Translations under genes and position numbers: made by a program
Notes under the pieces: model-generated
Database searches by the model: none
Seen by the model: the letters and a program-made list of their open reading frames with translations, nothing else
What the model was told of the DNA's origin: nothing
In this document: one piece after another, positions 35,976-46,089 of the stretch
Position numbering within the stretch: the stretch's first letter is position 1
Layout: each line of letters begins with the position of its first letter
NCBI GenBank assembly: GCA_013368325.1
Contig: JAACJK010000117.1
Span: 1 to 64,000, forward strand
Direction: 5' to 3'
Length of the DNA stretch: 64,000 nucleotides
Source: Ephemerocybe angulata
Taxonomy: Eukaryota; Basidiomycota; Agaricomycetes; Agaricales; Psathyrellaceae

Positions 35976-37676
35976 CTACAGAGTAAGCTGGCGTTGCGCA
36001 TCGTAGGCGACTCCCGGAACTACCTCCACCGAAAGGACAGATCTACACCTCTCTGCTCGAATACGATACGCCAGGTCGTACTCAGTGGGTACTAGAGGTT
36101 CTTTAGCGTACGAGACAGTTATCATACACCGCTCCTCTGTGGCTCTTCGGTGCAGGAACTGGATCTCGTGCGTCAACGTAGTAGGGCTCCGCTTGAGATT
36201 CAATAACTCCAAGCGTCGCAGAGCGGGGAACCTCGGATTAATGGACCGAAGGCTTGAAGGTCCGAAATAGTAGCCGGTGGCGGTGGAACTGTCCAGCACC
36301 AGGTGCCGCAGCGAGGAAAGAGGCGGTAAGACGAGCGTAATGGTCCCGGGAGCTCCAACCATCTCGCAGATTCGCAAGTATCTGAGCCTTCCCACCACCT
36401 CCGACGCCTGCAGAAAGCCCTTCAACTGGTCAGGCAACGTAATTGTATCGGCACGATCGATGGCGAGCTCCAAATCGAGGGACACGAGCGCGGGCGTCCG
36501 GAGGAAGTCCAACAATCGAATCCCCCCCTTGATGATCCTAATCGTCTGCAAGGCCCCAAGAACCACAGGAGCGTAAGGCAGGCTCCCGCCGAAAGGTTGA
36601 CTGCGGTTTAAATTGAGAGTGAACTTTTCGAGGGCGGTACAGTGAACCAACACGTCGAGCAACCGCCTCCCCTCCCAATCCCATCGAATGGTAAGGGAGA
36701 CCAAAGGGTTGAGAACGGTAGGGGGGATATAAATCGGGCAATCCGAGGGGTCCACGCCGTTATCGAACGAGTCTTCACGATATGGGAGATAAAGAGCGAG
36801 AGCCTGAACAGGCGGGAGGAGGGTGAACACGGACGACGCTGGATCGTCCCCGTCGTCCCACTCTTGGCGCGCATCGTTTGTGAATTCCACAGAAAAGGAG
36901 CGGATGGAGCGCAGCGGGTTGAGGGAAGAGCCTGGAGCGGGCTCCAGAGCGCCCACCCAGCTCCTGAAGCAATTATTACCAGATAACTGGAGGGAGAGGT
37001 GATCCAGAGGAGGACCGTCTTTGATCAACCTGACCAACGTTGGGTTAATGGCCAGGCACCGACTTCCGGGCACGCACCGGCACCGCGACGCGTGCGAGCT
37101 GTATATGACCCCCTTAGGACTCCCACCTGCCCTGCCGAGCCACCCCACCATACTGTCGTAATCTCCAGCATGTCGACGATTCGCCTTCCTCGAGTCCCGA
37201 GGTCGACAGTCGCATGCCCCCAAGATGACCCCTTTCCAAAGGGAGGGAACGCTCCTCAAGGCGTCTCTCCACCTTTGGCAGACTCTACCCAAATTGCGCA
37301 GCCTTTTCCTATCGAAGGAGTTGAGGAACGTAGGAAAGTTATACTTGAAGATCTCGCCGAGTATCTCCAGAGGCAACCTCCGGATGGGGGAGAGAATCGA
37401 TCGGTACCCCTTGAGTTCTTCTTCCACCTGAGCCAGGTGTTCGACCAGCATATCCATCTGGCGTGTGAGGGTGGCGATCCGATACTGGACGCAGTCGGCC
37501 TGAACCTGGCTGGGCGCATCGTTATTGGCGAGGAGAGGGTCGACGGCGGACTCCGTTCTGGCGCGCGGGAAACCCAACGAAGTGAACGACAAAGAGGAGG
37601 ACATCGTAAGGCAGAAAGTTAATGATATGAATTCAAGGGACGCTGCCTTAAAAGCGCTCCCAAACATGGTACGCAT
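35976..37676 (-). CDS. F-box protein with coiled coil and LRR-like region
   Basis: A single exon of up to 566 aa. The stretch ATLTRQMDMLVEHLAQVEEE is a short coiled coil. It is followed by the F-box-like motif SPIRRLPLEILGEIFKYNFP with RVCQRWRDALRSVPSLW, the most common F-box arrangement in mushrooms. Leucine-rich segments follow (LVSLTIRWDWEGRRLLDVLV, LRYLRICEMVGAPG, LSSLRHLVLDSS, FPALRRLELLNLKR). By family knowledge it would be an SCF ubiquitin-ligase adaptor; target unknown. A more typical start is the Met at 37604 (MSSSLSFTSLG). Confidence 0.85.
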   Translation of the reverse strand: MRTMFGSAFKAASLEFISLTFCLTMSSSLSFTSLGFPRARTESAVDPLLANNDAPSQVQADCVQYRIATLTRQMDMLVEHLAQVEEELKGYRSILSPIRRLPLEILGEIFKYNFPTFLNSFDRKRLRNLGRVCQRWRDALRSVPSLWKGVILGACDCRPRDSRKANRRHAGDYDSMVGWLGRAGGSPKGVIYSSHASRCRCVPGSRCLAINPTLVRLIKDGPPLDHLSLQLSGNNCFRSWVGALEPAPGSSLNPLRSIRSFSVEFTNDARQEWDDGDDPASSVFTLLPPVQALALYLPYREDSFDNGVDPSDCPIYIPPTVLNPLVSLTIRWDWEGRRLLDVLVHCTALEKFTLNLNRSQPFGGSLPYAPVVLGALQTIRIIKGGIRLLDFLRTPALVSLDLELAIDRADTITLPDQLKGFLQASEVVGRLRYLRICEMVGAPGTITLVLPPLSSLRHLVLDSSTATGYYFGPSSLRSINPRFPALRRLELLNLKRSPTTLTHEIQFLHRRATEERCMITVSYAKEPLVPTEYDLAYRIRAERCRSVLSVEVVPGVAYDAQRQLTL

Positions 37677-37961
37677 CTATGGCCTGTCTGCTAGAGTAGC
37701 GGGTAAAGGTAAGCACCTTAGGGAAGTTACATCACGCCAAGGTGTATACCCTTTGACGTGTGTGTGTGACGTAACATTCTCATGCTCTATAGGTACATAC
37801 CCTAGGCGTGTGGCGAAAGTCAGCACCATACACCGTAGACCAAACCGCATCTCACTCAACCGACCGACTACTTAAAGTCCGTAGAACATGCATATCGAAG
37901 GACAGACTCGACCCTCTCGCTTGAGTCTTGACGTTCGACCGAAGACCAGAGCAAACACAGG
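37677..37961. promoter_or_regulatory. Divergent spacer F-box gene / retropepsin ORF
   Basis: Contains GGTAAGCACCTT near 37708 and GGTACATACCCTAGG near 37793, resembling the motifs upstream of other genes in the left region. Confidence 0.3.
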
Positions 37962-38789
37962 ATGAAGCCCAACCCCCACGGCCCTAACTACGACCTAACG
38001 AGGCGCGACACAGTAAGTCAACGTTTCAACGCCCGACAAACACGAGCAGCAACTCATCCAAAACAGATTCCTCCCGCCATGCTCGAAGACAGCACAGACG
38101 CCGAACCGGTAGGATCAAGTACATCGATGCTCCTCAACACGATCTTCAAGCACCGGCACAGCGGTACCAGCATATCCATAGCAGCCTTGGTAGACAGCGG
38201 CGCTACCAACTGCTACATGGACAAAGGCTTCGTCGATCTCTACCGCCTCCCCATCCGAGACCTCTCTAGTCCGCTGAGCATATACAACGCCGACGGATCA
38301 GAGAACACCTCGGGCTGCATTTTGTCGACATGCACCGTGACAGTACAAATCCACAACCACACCGAGGACATCTGCTTCTACGTCACAGCTCTAAACCATC
38401 CTGTGATACTGGGCTTTGCCTGGCTATCCCGACATAACCCACTGATAGACTGGAGAAGCAAGTCGCTGACGTTCTCAAGATGCCCCAGCCTCTGCTACAA
38501 ACGTATGAGGCAGCCGAGCCCCGAGACGCCCGACCCCACCGAGCGACCCGACTACCTCCATCCAGTCTTACGTTTCGAGCCTGAAACCACACCGGGCCAA
38601 GGTGACTCTACTGAACAAGAGTCCACACCAATCAGAAAGCGCAAAAGGTCGGCCGAAGAACGTCCCACAGGTATCCAAAACGAGCGACCCCGCAGATCGG
38701 CGCGGCATAAGGAACGGGTCGAAGGACCGAAGACAGCGAGGGAAGGGAGAGGACGAGGAAACAAGAAGACCGTCAGGAATTCAAGTTAG
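37962..38789 (+). CDS. Stand-alone retropepsin (Ty3/gypsy-type aspartic protease)
   Basis: A 275-codon ORF. The protease core has the catalytic motif VDSGATNCYMD (D78), a flap-like IYNADGSENTSG and the second-half motif VILGFAWLSRHNPLIDW, typical of Ty3/gypsy polyproteins of fungi. The C-terminal third is basic and disordered (RRSARHKERVEGPKTAREGR). No reverse transcriptase, integrase, gag zinc knuckle or LTR was seen nearby, so it is either a fragment of a retroelement or a separated, possibly co-opted protease. Confidence 0.75.
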   Translation: MKPNPHGPNYDLTRRDTVSQRFNARQTRAATHPKQIPPAMLEDSTDAEPVGSSTSMLLNTIFKHRHSGTSISIAALVDSGATNCYMDKGFVDLYRLPIRDLSSPLSIYNADGSENTSGCILSTCTVTVQIHNHTEDICFYVTALNHPVILGFAWLSRHNPLIDWRSKSLTFSRCPSLCYKRMRQPSPETPDPTERPDYLHPVLRFEPETTPGQGDSTEQESTPIRKRKRSAEERPTGIQNERPRRSARHKERVEGPKTAREGRGRGNKKTVRNSS

Positions 38790-38955
38790 GCGAACTCCGG
38801 AGCCACTCCGGGGAAGGAGCGAGCCTCAAGCACAAAGTACGAATCTGGATCCATTTTTTCTTTTCTGGCTTTTCTCTGTGAGTTAGACGATGATCATGTA
38901 ATTCAATACCGGGCAGAAAGATGGCTGCCACATACATATAGGAAAGGCAAAATCG

Positions 38956-39275
38956 AGACCACCCACAGGAACGTGTCAAAAACACTGCGTAAGCGTATAA
39001 AGGCGACTACCATATATAGGCAACATTGAGCCCACCATCACCCTCCATCACAAGGAGAAAGGAGAGACCACCCATACGAACAGGGATGTGTCAAAACACT
39101 GCGTAAGCGTAAAGGCGATTACCATTTATAGGCAAGATTGAGCCCACCCATCACCAGGAGCGACCACCCTAACATATATACGATACGATATATACGATAT
39201 GTAAACACACCTACGTAAGCATTCCCAAATAGGAAGGTGATTACTATATATAGGCAAGATTGAGCTGGCCCAACA
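38956..39275. repeat. Three imperfect tandem units of about 100-115 bp
   Basis: Units begin gagaccaccca at 38956 and 39064, and gagcgaccaccct at 39157. Shared core: caaaacactgcgtaagcg, taaaggcgattacca and tataggcaagattgagc (first unit 38973-39040, second 39088-39150, third 39205-39272, the most diverged). The array overlaps the extended C-terminus of the first calpain gene. Confidence 0.75.
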
Positions 39276-41776
39276 AAAAGATCGAGTACGGACAGAACCT
39301 TCCCACTTTCAGTGTCCAGGGATTCCCCCTTAATCCTAGCCTGTATTATTACAGGCGTGTCCGACCTCGTGTAAACCTTCAGCCCCAGTGTAACGTGGGT
39401 CGCTGTTTCGTCGCACAATCCTGAGCACATATCCGTAGGATCGGTGGAGGTTTGAACCTGCTTCGCAGGTGTTGGACGGCCCAAGCCAAATAGCTTTCTA
39501 AGGAACGTCTGCTTCTTGTGAGCCCGACGAGGGCGCCCATTGTGCTTGGACATGAAGGCGATATCTCGCTGAATGACTTTATCCAGAGTGTCCGGAAGGA
39601 AGACTGAGGCATCGCCTGTACGATAGTCTAGAGGGAAATAATGCGTAGTCAAAAACGGGGAATAATGGAGTTGCTAACGGGACGCACTGGTTGACACACT
39701 CTGGCATAAAACCTTCGCCGATGCAACCTTGCCTAACCAACGACTATCCACCTCATCTCCCGAGGACATGGCAACGCCCTTGACGTGGTCTACTTTCACC
39801 TGAAAGGTGGTAGCGTTGAAGCCTTAGCCGATGTCTTCCTTGGATTTACAAGCCTCTTACGTAGATGAAGTAAGTCCCGGCATCCAGCTCCAGCTCGGCA
39901 CCCACACTTCGATTAAATGGCTCTGAACGCACTGATTCGTCTAGAGGGGTGGTATCGCCTGCCTTCACAACGACGAACTCTATGGAGAAGAAAGATTCAG
40001 AAGGGATGGAGCCGAAGAATCGCCCGTTGAGTTGCGAGAGGCAGATGAAGGTCTTTGTCTTTTCAGGTATGCATATAATGTCTTACAAGCATAGCACAAG
40101 GTCAGTCCTGAATAGCGATAAGAGATAGTAGGACATACATGAGACACTTCCATATGTATATGGGGTGGGCACTTCATTTGCGGGTACAGTCACCCAGGAA
40201 GAAGCCATTGTCCAGTTGGAGTCAAATAAAGTCGTTCTGTCGATACGAGTAAAACACTGCAGAAAGTCGGCATCTAGAGCGTCCTTAAATAAGTCGGATA
40301 TGCGCTTCAGATACAAGGCATACTCACACTCCATGATAAATTTCCCGTCGTCACCGAAAGTATGGCCAAGCTCAGGTAAAATCTTAAGCCATTCGCCAGA
40401 CCATTCCTTCGAGCCGTCTGCCCATCGGCCTGTCCATTCCGACTGACCCCATGGGTTTCTAAGAACGACGAACCGCTTTCCTTTGCACTCCATCGCCCCG
40501 AGAACGGAGTACGCGTGGTTACCATACAAACCTTGCACCTTTAGAACCCCTTCTCCTTCGCGCTGTAAGTCGGTCAACTCCCTGAAGGAGCACGCAAATA
40601 ACCTGTCTTCGCGCGCTTTGCGTAGCTCTTCGGTCCAGAATTTGTCGAGGTCCAAGATGTCCTTTGTGATGCCTGCATCAGCTGACGGCTCAGATAAACT
40701 GAGGCTTGCCTTGAATACACGCACTTTGGTAAAAATAAGTGTAGCTACACCCCCTGTGAGATCCTCTATGGCTTCACCAGTGAGTCCGCCCTCGAGATGA
40801 GAGAAGTTCCCGTAGAATTTTGCATAAGCCTTCTCAATGAGGGGTACCCATGTCTCGCCTTGAGATCCGGACTTTGCAAATGTTAGGACCTTCCCTCCTT
40901 TCCGAGCAACGGCGTTGTACCGTGCTTTATCGTCGTGATACAAGCCCTGTTGTAATTCATTGAGCTGTTCAAATTGCGGCACATTCGTGCAAAGCATGCT
41001 AAAAACGAGCTCGTTGGTCAGCTTCTCGTACGTGGCACAAGCGAGAACGTGTATGCTACATACTCGTCAATGATAACCGAAACCCAGCCTGAATCCTTGT
41101 AGAACACGAATCCGTAAACGCCCACCAGTTCATCTCGCTGTCATTAACTTCATTAACCATCTTGCAGCGACGGCAGAGCCTCGACAATACTCACCGCAAC
41201 ACATATCTCTTCAAGGAGGCGTGGCAACGAGGACACTGTCGCGAGTGCAGACAAAAACCAGCAATCACCCAGATAGCCTTGCATGATGTCATTCGAGCTG
41301 GCGACGCCCTCAGGATTGAAAAAATGGGGCGTGTCGAAGATGTCCGTAACTCGCTGAAAACCCGTAGGTCGCGCCGCCCCGTGCAAGCAGAGATGAGAGT
41401 TCGCGTCCAAGTCAAATTCGGAGTCCCTGCCAGTGCGTTCGATGTGGTCAGACCTATTTCGCGACGACACGCTTGATACTCACCTGAACTTGCGATTCTT
41501 CGCTCGGCAGTCTTTTGCAATCTGTTCCACCTGCTCCCTGCACTTTTTGATCGTGCCCTCCAAATCCCCGACGTGCAAGAGGCCTGGTGGCCTGTACTCC
41601 TTCTTGCTGTTCAACGGAGGGGCCTCGCTAGGAAACTTCTTTAGTTTTTCCTCGTCAATCGATGCGATTTTGGTATCTAGCTGTGTCTCCTCCTTCAATG
41701 TCGACATGGGTGATGACTCGGATACGTCGACGGGCCTCTCAGGCGTGACCTTGGCTTCAGGTGCTTGAGAACCCAT
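39119..41776 (-). CDS. Calpain-like cysteine protease A (with C-terminal extension)
   Basis: The first exon (41776-41480) has an acidic N-terminus and a coiled-coil-like end (RAKNRKFR). The catalytic domain follows: HFFNPEGVASSNDIMQGYLG with GDCWFLSALATVS (active Cys), GFVFYKDSGWVSVIIDE, WVPLIEKAYAKFYG, then GNHAYSVLG (His) and RNPWGQSEWTG (Asn). After that come a WVTVPANE segment, a C2-like beta domain (KTKTFICLSQLNGRFFG .. ELELDAGTYFIYVR) and a final domain with HVTLGLKVYTRSDTPVIIQA. The frame runs about 50 codons past the place where paralogue B stops, giving a hydrophobic tail (LYIVITFLFG..YMLGWSLLVM). At least six introns. Member of a tandem family of four. Confidence 0.82.
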
Positions 41777-42479
41777 ACCGGGGTGTTGTAACTTCGCGTG
41801 TGGTGATGGTCAGCAGGCTATGTAAGGGTAATGTGAGTAGCTGTCGGGAGCCGACAGCCCTCTGCTCTATTTATCTTTCGCGACCACCGCGATCAGGGTC
41901 CACAATGGGTACCAGTGGGCGCAGAGATTGATTGTGAGGTGTGGTGAAGCCTCGCCTGGACGTGGCCAAATCCGATCATCATGGCGCCTCTTCCTTGTCG
42001 CTTGTAGGCGGCTTGTATGCGGTGGGGTCCAGTAGAAGATTGGGCTCTATTGTGTGCCGAGCGACTGCATGTAAACTTGGTGTAAGCTGTGGGCAAGACA
42101 GAGCCGTGCGCTGTGGGCCCGTTTCCCACCACTTTACGTGAGAATCTGGTTTTACATAAGCTTCGGCCGGCTTTCCCAAACCATTCAAGCGCTCGAAAAC
42201 CCGGTTGAGCGCTTACGGATTGATAGGTTATTTTGGACCTTAAAACCGAAAAGAGCAAAGTGTGTGAGAATTGGGTCATCAAAGGAGGTATACACGGTCG
42301 TCTATGTTACAATTTCAAACTAGAAGTAGACTTGGAATGGCCGATACTTCCATTGGACAAGCCGACAAGCTGACCCCTACCTCGAGGTGCCTGGTGAAGT
42401 AGCACACAAGAGTCCACGAGAAGCAATACTATGCTTAGAGGCAGGTGAGAAAGCTGAGTGCCCACTCACCAGGCCACTA
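41777..42479. other. Intergenic stretch between calpains A and B
   Basis: Upstream region of calpain A and 3' flank of B. No gene seen. Confidence 0.35.
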
Positions 42480-45064
42480 CTAGAATTCTCCCTTAATCCT
42501 AGCCTGTATCAATACAGGCGTTTCCGACCTCGTGTGGACTTTCAGGCCCAATGTAACGTGCGTCGCGGTCGTATCCCACAGCCCAAAGGACACATCATTG
42601 GGATCCGTAGCCATGGTGCCTTGAACCTGCGGTGCAGGTGTTGGACAACCCAGACCTAAAAGCCTTCTAAGGAATGTCTGTCTTTTAGGAGCACGCCTGG
42701 GCCGGCCTTTATGCTTCGACATGAAGGCAATATCTCGTTGAATGACTTGATCCAGAGTTTCGGGAAGAAAAATTGAAGCGCCGCCTGCAACGTAATCTAT
42801 AGGACACAATGTCGGTAAGGGTTATGAAACGAGGAAAGTGAGTGGCTTTCGGGACGTACTCATTGACAAACTTTGGCCTAACACCTTCTCGGATACCACC
42901 TTCCCTAACAAACGGGCATCTATATATTCTTCCTAGGGCATCTTAAGCAATGATCAGCCAAGAAATTTTATGCGGCACACCTCTTTCTTCTTCCCCATCT
43001 TATCAACGTTTCCCAACGCGATATTGCCCAGCTTGCTGCCTTCATCAGACGAGGGCTTGGGAATCATCTGTACGTGGTCTACTCTCACCTGTCGGGAGCC
43101 TCAGCCAACGTCTTCTTCAGGATAAAGGACCTCTTACATAGACGAAATAAGTCCCAGCATCCAGTTCCAGTTCGGCGTTCACCCTTCGATTGAATGGCTT
43201 TGAATACACGGATTCGTCGAGAGGCACTGTGTCCCCTGCCTTCACAATGACAAATCCGATGGAGAAGAGCGACATCGTGGGGATAGTTCTGAAGAATCGT
43301 TGGTTGAGTTGCGAGAGGGAGATGAAGGCTTTCGTCTTCGCAGGTACTGATATAATGACTTCCGAGTGTACAAAGTCAGTCACGAGTACAGCAACGATAG
43401 AAGAATGGGGCATACATGAGACATTTCCATATGTATAGTATGGGATAGCCACTTGGTTCGCGGGTACAGTCACCCAGGAAGAAGCCATCCTCCAGTCAGA
43501 ATCAAATAAAGTCGTCCTGTCGATCTGATTAAAACACTGCAGAAAGTCGGTATCTAGAGCGTCGGTCAACAAGTTGACTACAAGGCCTAAAGGCAAGGTA
43601 GACTCACATTCCATGACAAATTGCCCATCATCGCCGAATTCATGCCCAAGCTCAGGCAAAATCTTAAGCCATTCGCCGCTCCACTCCTTCGAACCGTCAG
43701 CCCATCTACCCGTCCATTCTGACTGACCCCATGGGTTCCTAAGAACGACAAACCGCTTTCCTTTACACTCCACCGCGCGGAGCACGGAGTAGGCGTGGTC
43801 ACCAAACAAACCTTGCACCTTCGGAACCTCTTCTCCGGCGCGCGTGTTGCTGAACTTCTTGAAGTGGCACCCAAATAACCTATCCTCATGCGCTTTGAGT
43901 AGTTCTTCCGTCCAAAAGGTGTCGAGGTCCAGGATGTCCTTTGTGACGATTGAATTAGTATAAGACTTTGAGGCAACTGAGGCCTGCCTTCGCACCTTGG
44001 TAAGTATGACTGTAGCCACACCACCTGTGAGATCCTCCATGGCTTCTCCGGTTACACCTCCTTCGAGATGGGAAAAGCTCCCATAGAACTTTGCATAAGC
44101 CTTCTCAATCAATGGTACCCATGTCTCGCCGTGAGATCCAGATTTCGCGAACGTCAAGGCCTTCCCGCCTTTCCGGGCAACGGTGTTGTATCGTGCTCTA
44201 TCTTCGTGGTATAAGCCCTGTTCTGACTCGCTGAGTTGTTCGTACTGCGGCATATTGGTGCAGAGCATGCTATAAAGGAGCTCGTTGATCAGCTTCTCGT
44301 ACGTGGCACAGGCGTGAATGTGTATGGTACATACTCGTCAATGATGACAGAAACCCAGCCTGAATCCTTGTGGAACACGAATCCGTAAACGCCGACTAGC
44401 TCATCTCGCTGACATTGATTAAACCTTCATTAACCAACTTGAATCACAATAGAACCTGAACAAAGCTCACCGCAACACATATCTCTTCTATCAGGCGGGG
44501 CATCGAAGACACTGTCGCGAGTGCGGACAAAAACCAGCAATCACCTAACGCGCCCTGCATAATGTCATTCGAGCTAGCGACGCCCTCGGGGTTGAAAAAG
44601 TGGGGCGTGTCGAAGATGTCTGTAGCTCGCTGAACACCTGTAGGCACCGCCACTTTCTCGACAGGCCCGTGCAGCCAGAGGTTGGTGTCGGCGTCCAAGT
44701 CAAATTCGGTGTCCCTGTGTTCGACGCGGTCGGGAATTCCAGGTCATAACGACGCGTCAAATACTCACCTGAACCTGCGGTTCTTTGCTCGGCAGTCTTT
44801 TGCAATCCGCTCCACCTGCGCCCTGCACTTCTCGATTGCGCCCTCCAAATCTCCAACGTGTAGGAGGCCTGGCACCCGGTACTCCGAGTCCTTCTTGCTG
44901 TCAACCGGAAGAGCTTCGCTCGTCAACTTCTTCACTTCCTCCTCGTCAATAGATGTGATTTCTGTGTCGAACTGTCTTTTTTCCTTCACTGTTGACCGGG
45001 ATGACGATTCGGATTCGTCAACGGGCCTCTCGGGCGTGAGCTTGGCTTCATGTTGAGAGCCCAT
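42480..45064 (-). CDS. Calpain-like cysteine protease B
   Basis: Paralogue of A along its whole length, same exon order, starting at the matching MGSQ (45064). Catalytic parts: GALGDCWFLSALATVSSM (Cys), LFGDHAYSVLRAVECKG (His) and LRNPWGQSEWTGRW (Asn). The beta domain has KTKAFISLSQLNQRFF and AELELDAGTYFVYVR. The end domain, THVTLGLKVHTRSETPVLIQ then ARIKGEF, stops at TAG 42482-42480. It carries the same basic segment, RPRRAPKRQTFLRRLLGLG. All three catalytic residues are kept, so it should be a working protease, calcium use unknown. Confidence 0.85.
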
Positions 45065-46089
45065 GCTGGCGTATCGTGTATGGCTGGGCTTGTGGTGATC
45101 GTCAGCCCGATATAAGGACAAGGTCAGTAGTTGTCAGAATCCGACAGCCCTGTGCTTTATATGTCTTTCGTGACCGGCGTTCGTTCAGCGCTCAGGGTCC
45201 ACAATAGGGTCCTTGCGGCACATTGATTCCAAAGTGTGGTAGAGCATCGCCCGCGCGCGCCATATCCTATCATCTTGACTCTTCTTTCTTGTCGCTTGTA
45301 AGCTGTGGGATAGTGAAAGGGTAGTTTCAGTTGGGTGCCGAGCGACTGGAAAGGCATAATTGTACACGCCCCCCTAGTAGGTCTCGCCTAAGGCCAGACC
45401 CGAATCAACCGTGTAAGCTGTGGAGACTGCAACGGCCATGCGCAACCATGCGCGCTGTTTTACGTGAGAAAGCAGTTTCAAGCTCCGGCCGACTTCCCCT
45501 GCCGAGTCATTGCCGCGCGCGCCAGCCGGCGGCGGCCGACCCGGCATTGCCAATCTCCGCTGCAGCTGTGTTCGGCGATGACCTTTCCGCTCAGTCTGGT
45601 GGCGTCCAAGTTGCGTCGTGTTGAGGGCTCGCGCCAGCAGCAAATCGGCAGTTCAATTGCTACCTAGGTAGTAGGAGAGGTACGATCTACCCATCATACC
45701 TCAATGTCTTACATTGCTCTGAGCTCCACTTCACATCGTCTCGTTCCCCCCAACTTCTGGGCGCCAGCGACCGATACGCCCTTTATGAGCGGCGATCGCC
45801 TACCCCTTTAGCACCATCGCTCAGAACGTGCACTGGTCTCCTGCAGATCGACCTCTAAATCCCGATCCGACCGCCGTATGGATATCGCAATTGGATTGAC
45901 CAATCGCAGCGCCCAATAGGTTTCCCGCTGATTGTACGCCGCCGGAGGGCTGTTAGTGCTAAAACTGATCTCGTTGATTCCTCGAGGCCGATACATATAA
46001 GACTCTATCTTGACATGAACAGTGAAGTCGGTTTCTCTTTCCTTTCCAGCTGCCCTGCAGCGTGTTCCTTGGGATTATAGTCCTCCTAA
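45065..46089. other. Intergenic stretch, no gene seen
   Basis: Upstream region of calpain B and of the plus-strand membrane protein. Only short, GC-rich frames; a short palindrome TACCTAGGTA near 45660. Confidence 0.35.
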
